Assembly (NCBI GenBank): GCA_900771955.1
Contig: CAAGPW010000157.1
Span: forward strand, 1 to 46,536
Origin: Lachnospiraceae bacterium
Lineage (GTDB): Bacteria > Bacillota > Clostridia > Lachnospirales > Lachnospiraceae
Length of the DNA: 46,536 nucleotides
Direction: 5' to 3'
Shown here: positions 8,020 through 16,281 of the stretch, in pieces
Layout: the number at the start of each line of letters is the position of its first letter
How positions within the stretch are numbered: the first letter of the stretch is position 1
Position numbers and translations under genes: made by a program
Notes under the pieces: model-generated
Databases searched by the model: none
What the model was told of the DNA's origin: nothing
What the model saw: the letters and a program-made list of their open reading frames with translations, nothing else

Positions 8020-8031
8020 ACTCATAAATTT
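8020..8031. promoter_or_regulatory. HxlR candidate half-site
   Basis: ACTCATAAATTT is the exact reverse complement of AAATTTATGAGT in the operator at 7441-7452. It sits 34 bases before the HxlR start codon. Confidence 0.45.
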
Positions 8032-8064
8032 CATAGTTACTACAAAAAAGAAGGATTTTCGTAT

Positions 8065-8466
8065 ATGATGAAAGAAAAAGAGGTGAGTGCGTTGTATCAG
8101 AAAAAAATGGAAGAAGATATCCGCTGTCCGTTGGAGTACGGTCTTGGCGTATTCGGAGGAAAGTGGAAATCAAGGATCATCTGTGTATTGGCGGCGAAAA
8201 AAACACTGCGTTACAGTGAACTGCGCAAAGAAATGGCAAATATCACGGATGCGGTTTTGGCGACTACGTTAAAAGAGCTGATCGCGGATCAGATCATTAA
8301 CCGGAAATCCTATGATGAGGTTCCGCCGCGAGTGGAATATTCACTGACAAAAAAGGGAGAGTCGGTAGTTCCGATCCTGCAGAAGATCTGTCAGTGGTCG
8401 GGCATATTTTATAAGGAAGATTCGGAAAATGTCATGACACAGTGTCAGAAATGTGATTACAGATAA
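8065..8466 (+). CDS. HxlR-family winged-helix regulator
   Basis: The 133-aa protein has the HxlR layout: CPLEYGLGVFGGKWKSRII, the recognition-helix region RYSELRKEM...ITDAVLATTLKEL, and the wing segment VPPRVEYSLTKKGESVVPIL. HxlR proteins are small dimeric DNA-binding regulators, often of aldehyde, quinone or oxidative stress genes, and some sense through cysteines; this one has cysteines in IRCPLEYG and in the C-terminal CQKCDYR. Two adjacent ATGs (8065, 8068) can serve as start, with AAGAAGGA upstream. The half-site at 8020-8031 matches the palindrome upstream of the PPOX gene, so autoregulation plus control of that flavoprotein is inferred. Confidence 0.88.
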   Translation: MMKEKEVSALYQKKMEEDIRCPLEYGLGVFGGKWKSRIICVLAAKKTLRYSELRKEMANITDAVLATTLKELIADQIINRKSYDEVPPRVEYSLTKKGESVVPILQKICQWSGIFYKEDSENVMTQCQKCDYR

Positions 8467-8533
8467 GAGGGAGGAAAATAAGCATTTACCAGCATTTACC
8501 AGGTATTTTCAAGTATGATTTGTTGGAGGTGTA

Positions 8534-8542
8534 TGGTATAAT
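8534..8542 (+). promoter_or_regulatory. extended -10 promoter of the antidote-Fic operon
   Basis: TGGTATAAT is an extended -10 (TGnTATAAT), 25 bases before the antidote ATG. No good -35 is seen. Just upstream, a 10-bp unit AGCATTTACC is repeated in tandem at 8481-8500. Confidence 0.5.
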
Positions 8543-8566
8543 AACTTAAATAAGGAGGCGCATTCT

Positions 8567-8743
8567 ATGACAAATACACAGGCATGGGACTATGCGATTG
8601 GAATGATCAAGGTTGACGGATTAGAACCAACAAGGGAGTTCAGGGAATACATTGAAAAAGAAAAAAAAGGTGAGATAACGATGGAAGATGCAAAGCGATT
8701 CCTGGATAAGAAATACAAGATGAAGGAGTCATCCAATGCGTGA
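8567..8743 (+). CDS. VbhA-like antitoxin (Fic antidote)
   Basis: A 58-aa protein with the sequence pattern of VbhA-family antidotes: AWDYAIGMIKVDGLEPTREF, then EKEKKGEITMEDAKRFLDKKY. In this family the first helix carries the (S/T)xxxE(G/N) inhibitory motif, whose glutamate enters the Fic active site and blocks ATP binding. Here the equivalent residues read M-I-K-V-D-G: serine is replaced by methionine and glutamate by aspartate, so the motif is degenerate. The ATG at 8567 follows TAAGGAGG. The stop overlaps the Fic start by eight bases (ATGCGTGA), the coupling expected of a toxin-antitoxin operon. The identification rests on family pattern plus position. Confidence 0.75.
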   Translation: MTNTQAWDYAIGMIKVDGLEPTREFREYIEKEKKGEITMEDAKRFLDKKYKMKESSNA

Positions 8744-9356
8744 TCCTTACCTTTATGAGGATGCTGAGGTATTAAGGAACAAACTTGATATTCGGCAGCA
8801 GGAACTGCTGGATGAAGCGGAGGCGGATTATGTTGTATTCCGTTTAAAGGATCTGGCGTTGAATCCGTTGCCGGGAGATTATCATACAGTACATTTCCTG
8901 AAAATGCATGAATTTATTTTTCAGGATATATTTGAATGGGCTGGTAAACCGCGTACAATTTCAATATACAAGGAGGAAGATGTGCTGGGGGGACAATCCA
9001 TAGAATATTCAGATCCGTTTGATATTGTAAAGGATCTTCATCATGTATTACATGATATGAGATCCAAGGAATGGAAAAAAATGAGCCGGGAACAGATTTC
9101 ATGTGAATTTTGTGATTCATTGGCAAAGCTTTGGAAAATTCATCCGTTTCGAGAAGGGAATACCAGAACAACGGTTACATTTTGCTGTCAGTTTGCGGAT
9201 GAAATGGATTTCTCGATAAATCGAAAATTACTTGAGGATAATGCGAGATATGTCAGGACAGCGCTTGTAGCCTATAATGCATATTTTTCTGATGGCTCAG
9301 ATTTTTCAAAGAAGGAATATCTGGAGCGGATTATATATGATGCATTAGATCATTAG
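8736..9356 (+). CDS. Fic-domain AMP-transferase toxin
   Basis: This 206-aa protein is a compact Fic enzyme of the VbhT/BepA type. It begins RDPYLYEDAEVLRNKL, has the NPLPGDYHTVHFLKMHEFIFQDIFEWAGKPR-type core split over residues 43-73, a flap LGGQSIEYSDP (84-94) that would position the target, and the catalytic loop HPFREGNTR (136-144), with the catalytic histidine H136 and the anion-binding arginine R144. The family transfers AMP from ATP to hydroxyl side chains; in toxins of this group targets include topoisomerases. It lies directly behind and overlaps its antidote gene. It ends against a truncated nitroreductase gene on the other strand. No secretion signal is present, so it probably acts inside the cell. 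Confidence 0.9.
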   Translation: MRDPYLYEDAEVLRNKLDIRQQELLDEAEADYVVFRLKDLALNPLPGDYHTVHFLKMHEFIFQDIFEWAGKPRTISIYKEEDVLGGQSIEYSDPFDIVKDLHHVLHDMRSKEWKKMSREQISCEFCDSLAKLWKIHPFREGNTRTTVTFCCQFADEMDFSINRKLLEDNARYVRTALVAYNAYFSDGSDFSKKEYLERIIYDALDH

Positions 9357-9704
9357 CTGACACGCCAGCTCACATCGTCGATAGGATCTCGGCGCTGCTC
9401 GTGCGTTTTTCTTGTCCGGTGTGCCACTGCGGTCAAAGCCGGAGCGGTTCGCAACGAAGGTTGTAACGACAAGAGCTGCGCCGTTCGCGCTTTTTGCGTT
9501 GAATTCCGGGAGACAGTTCTTTAAAAAGTCAGCTCTTTTGGCTTCGTCCAATACACAATAATAGCGTGCGGTCTGGGCATTTTTCCAGGACGGAGCCTGA
9601 ATGCCCGCATCTACAAGCTGGCTGATCTGGTCTTCGGTGACAGACTTGCTGCCGTCGAATGCCCGGACACTTCTTCTGGTCTCTAATAATGTCTGAAATT
9701 CCAT
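9345..9704 (-). pseudogene. truncated nitroreductase
   Basis: The reverse strand starts with a normal ATG at 9704 behind GGAGG and encodes the first 97 residues of an FMN-dependent nitroreductase: TRRSVRAFDGSK (FMN-binding arginines), AGIQAPSWKNAQTARYYC, and VTTFVANRSGFDRSGTPD. Recognisable homology stops at about 9414. The remaining 22 codons to the stop at 9345 are unrelated, and the whole C-terminal half of the roughly 170-190-residue family (second FMN and dimer segment) is absent. The break lies about 58 bases from the end of the Fic gene and the frame even overlaps that gene, so insertion or recombination at the toxin module probably removed the rest. Confidence 0.8.
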
Positions 9705-9881
9705 ATGTTTCCTCCATGAACAATAGCGGTTAGTTCGTACTAACATCTTATTCCACAGGGAGAAAAAAGTCAATCCCCGTATGGTCGGAACCGAAAATTG
9801 CAGAGGCTTCGCAGAAACAGATAAGAAAGTCTTAAAAAATCTGATTTTATAATGAAAAATGTATCCCTGTCGGGCATTTTA

Positions 9882-9890
9882 TGCTATGAT
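9882..9890 (+). promoter_or_regulatory. extended -10 promoter of the EAL gene
   Basis: TGCTATGAT (extended -10, TGnTATGAT) would start transcription near 9897. That excludes the ATG at 9904 as a well-placed start and supports the one at 9931. No clear -35. Confidence 0.4.
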
Positions 9891-9930
9891 ATAAAGTGAA
9901 ATTATGGAAATTATGCATGGGGGAGCGCGT

Positions 9931-12207
9931 ATGAAGGTAATATATGGACTGGTCGTCATCTTGGAGATAATACTTCTTGGTGTATGTGCGCTAAAAGCGA
10001 AAAAAAGAAAGGGACGGGTTGCACGGATCGTATTTATATATGAGAGTGTGGCGTTTTTTTGTGGAATGATTTTCGCACTCTATACGTTTGTGCCGGGCGT
10101 GATGGTCACGACATTCTGCAAGGGACTGACACTTGCCTGTTTTGACTGGCTGATCATTCTGCTTATGTATTATACGCAGTATTATACCGGATTGTTCCGT
10201 GGAGTTCGCGTAGTCAAGATCCTTATGGCCGGATATTCCATATTTGATACCATAATGCTTACGACAAATGCGTGGACACATCAGATCTTCAGTATCCGGG
10301 ATATGACGTCGGAGACGATCGTCGTTCAGTTTGTGGGAACGAGTATCCTGTATAAGATGCATTTCCTGTACAGTTATACCCTCATCAGTATACTGCTGTT
10401 AGCGTATACCTTTATGATCATAAAAGCATCCAGATTCTACCGGTTCCGGTATGAGGTGATCTTTGGAGCGCTGTTTCTGGCATTTGTGCTGGATCTGCTG
10501 TCCGTTCATTCGCAGTCGATCTATGACATATCCATGCTGACCTATGGTATCATGTCGATACTGATTTATTACTTTACGTTGAGTTATGTACCGAATGAAC
10601 TGATCGAGAATACGCTTTCACTCATTATCAGGGACATGAACAGTGGACTGATCTGCTTTGACAACAGAGGGACATGTATTTACTGCAATGAACTGATCCG
10701 GAGCCTGTATAAGGTAGCAGACAATATGGACGAGCTCGAAAAGCGGTATCAGGCGTGGCTTGCGGATGCGCAGAAAACAAGAACGGATTCCATGCAGTTT
10801 CAGATGCCGACAGAGGAGGACGGTCATAAAAAATACTATGAGATTGTTTATAAACGTATTTATGATGATAAGAAAAATAATGTCTGTGACTGTTTTATCT
10901 TCAATGACAGAACTGAGGAAATTGAATCCCTGGAGCATGAAAAGTACCGTGCATCTCATGACAGACTGACCGGACTGCTCAATAAAGAGCAGTTTTATCA
11001 GGAGGTCTATGAACTGCTGCATCGCTATCCGGAGGTCCCGTATTCCATGATATGCAGCAATATCTGCGATTTTAAATTTATCAATGAACTGTTTGGAATC
11101 GAGAAGGGAAATAATATCCTGCGAAGGCAGGCAGAACTTATGCGTGCATACGACAGGGAAAATACGCTGTGTGCAAGACTTCAGGGTGACCGGTTTGCAA
11201 TTTGTATACCAAAGGAAATTTATAGTGAAAAGCCGATTCTGGCAGCAGTGCAGATCATGCAGGAGGAAATCCAGAACAGTTCTTTCCGGCTGCATGTAAT
11301 TGCCGGTGTCTATGATATTCATAATATTGAAGAACCGGTAAGCATTATGTGCGACAAGGCGAACCTTGCGAGTGAAACGATAAGAACCGATTATCACAGC
11401 AATATTGCCTATTATGATGATAATCTGCTGGAGCGTTCCATTGAGGAGCGGCGTATCATCGGAGAGTTTGAAAGGGCGCTGGTGGAACAGCAGTTTGTGA
11501 TGTTTTTACAGCCGCAGGTGGATGAAAACGGAGCAGCCCATGGTGCGGAAGCACTTGTACGGTGGCAGCATCCGGAGCGCGGGCTTCTGTCTCCGGCAGT
11601 GTTTATTGATGTACTGGAGCGCACCGGACTCATTTATAAGCTGGACCGTTATATCTGGGACAAGGCAGCGGAAAAGCTTGGCGAGTGGAAGAAGATCGGG
11701 GCAGAGCAGTATCATATTTCGGTCAATATATCTACCAGGGACTTTTATCTGGTCGATGTATATGAGACTTTTGTGGAACTGGTCAGAAAGTACGATATCA
11801 GTCCGGATAATCTCAAACTCGAGATTACAGAGACGGCATTGATGTCGGATTTCAAGAAAAATATAGAAATTTTAAAGCGCTTGCAGGATTTTGGCTTTAA
11901 GATCGAAATTGACGATTTTGGAAGTGGATATTCCTCCTTAAATATGTTAAAGGATATCAGTGCAGATGTACTCAAGATCGACAGGGGATTCCTGCGGGCT
12001 TCGGAAAATGAAATAAAAGGAAAGGACATTCTGGAGAGTATCATCGTGCTTGCGAAAAAACTCGGCATGGAAGTTATCACAGAAGGTGTTGAGACTGAAA
12101 AACAGCTTGTCATGCTGACAAAAATGGGATGTAAGATGTTTCAGGGCTATTATTTTTCAAAACCGATTCCGGTATCGGAATTTGAAGAGAAATACCATGT
12201 AAAATAA
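9931..12207 (+). CDS. membrane c-di-GMP phosphodiesterase (7TM, degenerate GGDEF, EAL)
   Basis: The ATG at 9931 has a GGGGGAG site seven bases upstream and is preferred over the one at 9904. The 758-aa protein has about seven N-terminal transmembrane helices (residues 1-220, histidine-kinase-like 7TM sensor type), a PAS-like linker, a GGDEF domain and a C-terminal EAL domain. The GGDEF signature is lost: the loop reads LQGDRF (around 419-422), so cyclase activity is not expected. The EAL domain looks active, with EALVRW (E540), NIST, EITETA, DDFGSGYSSL, LKIDRGF, EGVETE and FQGYYFSKP, covering the usual metal and catalytic residues. It should hydrolyse c-di-GMP to pGpG at the membrane in response to an unknown signal. 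CheW follows 95 bases downstream, suggesting a link to motility. Confidence 0.92.
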   Translation: MKVIYGLVVILEIILLGVCALKAKKRKGRVARIVFIYESVAFFCGMIFALYTFVPGVMVTTFCKGLTLACFDWLIILLMYYTQYYTGLFRGVRVVKILMAGYSIFDTIMLTTNAWTHQIFSIRDMTSETIVVQFVGTSILYKMHFLYSYTLISILLLAYTFMIIKASRFYRFRYEVIFGALFLAFVLDLLSVHSQSIYDISMLTYGIMSILIYYFTLSYVPNELIENTLSLIIRDMNSGLICFDNRGTCIYCNELIRSLYKVADNMDELEKRYQAWLADAQKTRTDSMQFQMPTEEDGHKKYYEIVYKRIYDDKKNNVCDCFIFNDRTEEIESLEHEKYRASHDRLTGLLNKEQFYQEVYELLHRYPEVPYSMICSNICDFKFINELFGIEKGNNILRRQAELMRAYDRENTLCARLQGDRFAICIPKEIYSEKPILAAVQIMQEEIQNSSFRLHVIAGVYDIHNIEEPVSIMCDKANLASETIRTDYHSNIAYYDDNLLERSIEERRIIGEFERALVEQQFVMFLQPQVDENGAAHGAEALVRWQHPERGLLSPAVFIDVLERTGLIYKLDRYIWDKAAEKLGEWKKIGAEQYHISVNISTRDFYLVDVYETFVELVRKYDISPDNLKLEITETALMSDFKKNIEILKRLQDFGFKIEIDDFGSGYSSLNMLKDISADVLKIDRGFLRASENEIKGKDILESIIVLAKKLGMEVITEGVETEKQLVMLTKMGCKMFQGYYFSKPIPVSEFEEKYHVK

Positions 12208-12302
12208 AAGCGGGAAAGAGGTCTTTTATAGTGAAAAAAATGGCAGAACGTGGTACCATATAAAGTAGAAAATATAGAAGGAAACTACAAGGAGGGGCAA
12301 AT

Positions 12303-12755
12303 ATGCAATTATTGACGTTTATGCTTGATAAGGTAAAATACGGAATACCGATTGAGCATGTGCAGTCTATAGAGGAACGGGTACAGGTAGTGGGCATTCC
12401 GAAGACGCTGCCATGTGTGAAGGGAATCATGAATCTGCATGGGAATATCATACCGATCTACAGTCTTGCGGAGAAATTCGGTTATCCCAGACAGAACATT
12501 CAGAATATTGTTGTTGTGGACGTAAATGGGATGGCGATTGGCTTTGAGGTCACAAAGGTCGACGAGATACTGGAGGTTGGGAATGATCATGTCCAGCCGA
12601 TGCCACGGATGATAAGCAGCAGTGAAAAATTTATGACGGATGTGGCAAACTATGATAAAAAGCTGATCGTGCTTTTGAATGTAAGCGAATTGCTTGAGAC
12701 AGAAGAACAGAACAATATCAAAGAGCTTTTAAAGGATAAAAAACCGCAGGCATAG
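12303..12755 (+). CDS. cheW: CheW-like chemotaxis adaptor
   Basis: A 150-aa single-domain CheW-like protein. It has the usual opening LLTFMLDKVKYGIPIEHV, VVGIPKTLPCVKGIMNLHGN (the P.(F/V).GI.N.RG..I.(P/V) pattern, about residues 35-60), and IVVVDVNGMAIGFEVTKVDEIL. CheW bridges chemoreceptors to the kinase CheA. No CheA lies in the window. The start is supported by AAGGAGGGG. It may be co-transcribed with the upstream c-di-GMP phosphodiesterase: 95 bases separate them and no terminator is seen. A chemoreceptor gene occurs in the mannan locus at 29983-32007, so the window holds two pieces of the chemotaxis machinery. Confidence 0.88.
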   Translation: MQLLTFMLDKVKYGIPIEHVQSIEERVQVVGIPKTLPCVKGIMNLHGNIIPIYSLAEKFGYPRQNIQNIVVVDVNGMAIGFEVTKVDEILEVGNDHVQPMPRMISSSEKFMTDVANYDKKLIVLLNVSELLETEEQNNIKELLKDKKPQA

Positions 12756-12919
12756 GCGGCAGATCTCTAAAACCCAGGGAGTGACCGGAATGAGAAGACG
12801 GGAACTGCGCACCTGGTAACAGATGTGGCGGAAAAAGAGCGTGCACTCAGTATCCGGATGAAGACACAGACTACTGCCGGAAGCAATGGCGAACGGAACA
12901 TATTAGACGGAGGAACAGG

Positions 12920-14122
12920 ATGCTTCGTTTTATATTTTTTAAAGGACTTTATTCCACGCTTGATCTGTATACAGACGAAATGTTGAGAATCTGCAGGGAA
13001 CGCGGTTATGAAGCGTTTGTACTGCATACGACATATGGAGAGGATACAGCGTGCGAACATATTGATGAAAAACAGGAAAAGGCAGAGAGAGAGAAACTGC
13101 TCTGCTTTCTGAAAAAACCTGTGACGGCGGCGATCGGTTTTGGAAATATGGGACTGCGCTATGAAATGGATGGGATCGGAAACGTCTGGGATGCTTACGG
13201 GGTACCCTATATTGATGTTATGATGGACCATCCGTTTCATTTTTCAGGCATTTTTCGCTATGCGGCAAAGAATACGACACTGCTTTGTCCGGATCGCAAC
13301 CATGTAAAGTATATCAGACGTTTTTTCCCGGAGATCGCACGGACGGAATTTCTGCCGCATGCGGGAATGGAGCCGGCCGGTGAAAAAAAGCCGATCCGTG
13401 AACGGAGTATCGAAGTGCTCTACGCAGGGGGGCTTTCGCGCGGCGTGGTCGGGCACATGGTGCCGGATCTGAACGGATTTTCGGACTTTGATGCAGACCG
13501 GCTGACACAGAATGTGTTGGATGACCTCCTGCATCATCCGTACAAGACGACGGAAGCTGCGATCGAGGAATATTTAAAAGGGATCGGTATTTTTTATCCG
13601 GATAAAGTTTTACGAGAAGTCATTCGGAAACTGCGTTTTCTGGATTCCTACATTACATCCTTTTTCCGGGAAATGACAGTGAAGCTTTTAGTGGAAAGCG
13701 GCGTAAAAGTGACACTCTATGGCGCGGGCTGGGATGTCTGCGACTGGATCGATCATCCGAATCTGGATTACCGCGGTGTGGTTCCGGCGCAGGAGATACC
13801 GGAACTTATGACGGATGCAAAAATCGTATTAAATACCATGACATGGTTTAAGGACGGCTCCCACGACCGGGTGTTCAACGGCATGCTGGCGGAGGCTGTG
13901 GTCGTGTCGGATACATCCGGTTACATGAAAGAAACATTTACCGATGGCAGGGAACTGGTATTTTTTGAACTGGAGCGGCTTGGCGAACTGCCGGAGCGCG
14001 TAAGGGAACTGCTTGCCGATGAACACAGGCTGCAGCAGATCGCGGACTGCGGTTATGCGGCGGCGTCAGAGCATCACCGGATGGAGAACCGGTTTGATGA
14101 GATGTTACGCATCATTTCCTGA
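12920..14122 (+). CDS. CgeB-like glycosyltransferase (GT-B fold)
   Basis: The 400-aa protein resembles CgeB-type glycosyltransferases. The N-terminal half carries VPYIDVMMDHPFHFSG and LLCPDRNHVKYIRRFFP, as in this group. The C-terminal half has a GT-B donor domain of the Glyco_trans_1_2 type: VTLYGAGWD, LDYRGVVPAQEIPELMTDAKIVLNTM, then DRVFNGMLAEAVVVSD and RVRELLADEHRLQQIA. No signal peptide or transmembrane segment is evident, so it is cytoplasmic. Acceptor and donor are unknown. Relatives modify spore coat, flagellin or surface polymers, and its position after CheW makes flagellin modification a possibility, but only that. The start follows GACGGAGGAACAGG. A hairpin covers the stop codon. 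Confidence 0.75.
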   Translation: MLRFIFFKGLYSTLDLYTDEMLRICRERGYEAFVLHTTYGEDTACEHIDEKQEKAEREKLLCFLKKPVTAAIGFGNMGLRYEMDGIGNVWDAYGVPYIDVMMDHPFHFSGIFRYAAKNTTLLCPDRNHVKYIRRFFPEIARTEFLPHAGMEPAGEKKPIRERSIEVLYAGGLSRGVVGHMVPDLNGFSDFDADRLTQNVLDDLLHHPYKTTEAAIEEYLKGIGIFYPDKVLREVIRKLRFLDSYITSFFREMTVKLLVESGVKVTLYGAGWDVCDWIDHPNLDYRGVVPAQEIPELMTDAKIVLNTMTWFKDGSHDRVFNGMLAEAVVVSDTSGYMKETFTDGRELVFFELERLGELPERVRELLADEHRLQQIADCGYAAASEHHRMENRFDEMLRIIS

Positions 14123-14140
14123 GGCAGTTTATCAGGAAAT
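14114..14140 (+). terminator. hairpin at the end of the glycosyltransferase gene
   Basis: ATTTCCTGA (14114-14122, including the stop codon) pairs perfectly with TCAGGAAAT (14132-14140) over a 9-base loop. There is no T-run, so termination is uncertain. Confidence 0.4.
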
Positions 14141-14183
14141 AATGGAACAAAATATATTACATATTAGGTTAGGAGGATTTTAA

Positions 14184-15188
14184 ATGGGGTATACAGCAGC
14201 AGGGACGAGATATGATACGATGGAGTATCACCGCACCGGAAAAAGCGGGCTTTTACTGCCGGCGCTTTCGCTCGGATTCTGGCACAATTTCGGGACAAGG
14301 GACAATTACGACAACATGAAGCAGATGTGCTTTACGGCATTTGACAACGGGATCACGCATTTTGACCTTGCGAACAATTACGGACCGGAATACGGAAGCG
14401 CGGAGACAAATCTTGGAAGGATTTTAAAGGAAGAATTTTCGGCTTACCGGGATGAACTCATCATCAGCACCAAAGCCGGGTATGACATGTGGCCGGGACC
14501 ATATGGAGATCACGGCAGCAGAAAATATCTGATCGCAAGCCTTGACCAGAGCTTGAAGCGCATGGGACTCGAATATGTGGACATTTTCTATCATCACAGA
14601 ATGGATCCGGATACGCCGTTAGAGGAAACCATGCTTGCACTTGATCAGATCGTGCGCAGCGGAAAGGCACTCTATGTCGGACTTTCCAACTATGACGGAG
14701 AGACGATGACACGGGCATGTGCGATCTTAAAGGAACTTAAGTGTCCGTTTGTGATCAATCAGAACAGCTACAATATCTTTAACCGGACGATCGAAAAGAA
14801 TGGATTAAAGCGGGCTGCCGTGCGGGAAGGAAAAGGGATCATCTCGTTTTCCCCGCTTGCACAGGGGATGCTGACGGATAAATATCTGCATGGCATTCCG
14901 GAGGACAGCCGCATCCGCAGAGACGGAAGATTTTTGCATGCGGACATGCTGACACCGGAACGTCTGGCACAGATACGGGCATTAAACGACATGGCGCTTG
15001 AACGCGGACAGAGCCTTGCACAGATGGCGCTAAGCTGGATCTTAAAAGACGGGGAAGTTACCTCTGTACTGATTGGGGCATCCCGGCCGGCACAGATTTT
15101 GGACAATTTAAAAATTGTCGGAGCGCCGGGCTTTACAGCAGAAGAGCTTCAAAAGATCGATGAGATCTGCGCAGGCTGGCAGGACTGA
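14184..15188 (+). CDS. aldo/keto reductase, YghZ (AKR14)-like
   Basis: This 334-aa protein is an NADPH-dependent aldo/keto reductase of the YghZ/L-glyceraldehyde-3-phosphate reductase type. The catalytic tetrad is visible: D61 and Y66 in FDLANNYG, K97 in ISTKAGY, and H137 in FYHHRMDP. The family-specific WHNFG near residue 33 and PLAQGMLTDKYL near 230 support the subgroup. GASRPAQILDNL near the C-terminus belongs to the NADP 2'-phosphate site. It would reduce methylglyoxal, glyceraldehyde-3-phosphate or similar aldehydes in the cytoplasm. AGGAGG precedes the ATG at 14184; an ATG 11 codons in (MEYHRTGKSG) marks where the family's usual homology begins. It converges with the LysR gene, with 15 bases between their stops. 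Confidence 0.88.
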   Translation: MGYTAAGTRYDTMEYHRTGKSGLLLPALSLGFWHNFGTRDNYDNMKQMCFTAFDNGITHFDLANNYGPEYGSAETNLGRILKEEFSAYRDELIISTKAGYDMWPGPYGDHGSRKYLIASLDQSLKRMGLEYVDIFYHHRMDPDTPLEETMLALDQIVRSGKALYVGLSNYDGETMTRACAILKELKCPFVINQNSYNIFNRTIEKNGLKRAAVREGKGIISFSPLAQGMLTDKYLHGIPEDSRIRRDGRFLHADMLTPERLAQIRALNDMALERGQSLAQMALSWILKDGEVTSVLIGASRPAQILDNLKIVGAPGFTAEELQKIDEICAGWQD

Positions 15189-15203
15189 TCTGGGCAGGAT
15201 GGT

Positions 15204-16136
15204 TCAGTTTTCGCAGTGATGTGTGGTCAGGTAATTTAAGAAAAGCTTTGCAAGTGCAGACAGATAGTGATTTTCATGGTAAACAAGGCAGATGCTGGAG
15301 ATAAGATCCGCATCTGCTATTTTTTTGCAGATCGTATCAGGCTGTCGGATCAGGGAAACAGCCGATCCGGGGATGATGCCGATGCCAAGACCTGCGTCTG
15401 CCCAGTGCAGTGTGGTTCTTGCATCTTCATTTTTGCAGAAGATCTCGCAGGAAAGCTGATGCTTTAAAAAGGCGGAAAGGATCGTGCCTTCCCAGCGGCG
15501 GTAAATGATAAGCGGTTTGCCGGCAAGCGCGGAGAGCGGGATCTCATCCGCGGAGAGGGGCGCGCCGTCCGAAAAGCCGGAAGCAAGAGCTGCATGGTTC
15601 TGGTTGAGGTCAGAAAAAAAGCGCCTGTTTCCGACTGCCATCATGGGCTCTGTCCGCAAAGGGATCACATGCATATCAGCTGTCGGGAAGGGCGAGCGGA
15701 CCAGCGCGATCTCAATTGTGTGGTTCTTTAGCTGTTCAATCTGTTCATAAGTGTTGCCTTCAAAGATCTCATAGTGGATATCCGGGTATTTTTTATGGAG
15801 ATCTACGATCCATTTGTTTAAAACGGTGCTGCCGACTGAAGAGACCGCACCGAGGCGCAGTGTGCCGGCGGTCTGGTTTTTCAGGTCGGAAATTTCCTGT
15901 GCGGTGATCGAGGAAAGCTCAAGCAGTGAGAGGGCGCGATTGTATAAAAGCAGCCCGGCTTCTGTCAGCTCGATCTCTCTGGCTCCGCGCTCAAACAGCA
16001 TACAGCCGAGCTCATCTTCGAGATGCTTTAGCTGGATGCTTAATGGGGGCTGCGAAATGTGCAGCTTTTTTGCGGCCTTTGAAATATTCCCTTCTTTTGC
16101 AACTGCAACGAAGTATTGTAATTGTTTTAGCTCCAT
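15204..16136 (-). CDS. LysR-family transcriptional regulator
   Basis: The protein (310 aa from the ATG at 16136) begins MELKQLQYFVAVAKEG and has the LysR helix-turn-helix NISKAAKKLHISQPPLSIQLK (split around residues 18-38), followed by LEDELGCMLFER. The rest is the two-lobed effector domain, from about residue 90, with GTLRLGAVSSVGS and DAGLGIGIIPGSAV. A GTG at 16148 in the same frame could give four more residues. It is divergently transcribed from the ABC exporter pair starting at 16282, with a 145-base A+T-rich region between them; LysR regulators often control the divergent gene, so control of the exporter is the simplest inference. The aldo/keto reductase on its other side is convergent. 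The ligand is unknown. Confidence 0.92.
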   Translation of the reverse strand: MELKQLQYFVAVAKEGNISKAAKKLHISQPPLSIQLKHLEDELGCMLFERGAREIELTEAGLLLYNRALSLLELSSITAQEISDLKNQTAGTLRLGAVSSVGSTVLNKWIVDLHKKYPDIHYEIFEGNTYEQIEQLKNHTIEIALVRSPFPTADMHVIPLRTEPMMAVGNRRFFSDLNQNHAALASGFSDGAPLSADEIPLSALAGKPLIIYRRWEGTILSAFLKHQLSCEIFCKNEDARTTLHWADAGLGIGIIPGSAVSLIRQPDTICKKIADADLISSICLVYHENHYLSALAKLFLNYLTTHHCEN

Positions 16137-16190
16137 CGAGATCACCAACCTATATAGAAAAGATATAATATATATACATATGAAATATTA

Positions 16191-16217
16191 TTGATATGGA
16201 TTATTATATGCTATAAT
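16191..16217 (+). promoter_or_regulatory. promoter of the second ABC exporter pair
   Basis: TTGATA (16191-16196), 15 bp, and TATAAT (16212-16217) with the extended -10 TGC at 16209-16211. The very A+T-rich 16150-16200 stretch between this and the LysR gene is the natural place for a LysR binding site, but no single clear T-N11-A palindrome stands out. Confidence 0.5.
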
Positions 16218-16281
16218 AGCAGCAGCGACAAGAGATTAAATTAATTTAAAAATGAAATAATAAAAACAGCAGGAGGTTATT

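Noticed and set aside
8481..8500. Tandem AGCATTTACC repeat as a CRISPR or iteron array
   Set aside because: Only two 10-bp units without spacers. Too little to be an array; at most a local regulator site for the Fic operon.
9904..9930. EAL gene start at 9904
   Set aside because: No ribosome binding site, and the predicted transcription start lies only a few bases upstream; GGGGGAG before 9931 fits better.
10618..11397. 259-aa minus-strand frame opposite the EAL gene
   Set aside because: Antisense to well-conserved PAS/GGDEF sequence, and no start signals.
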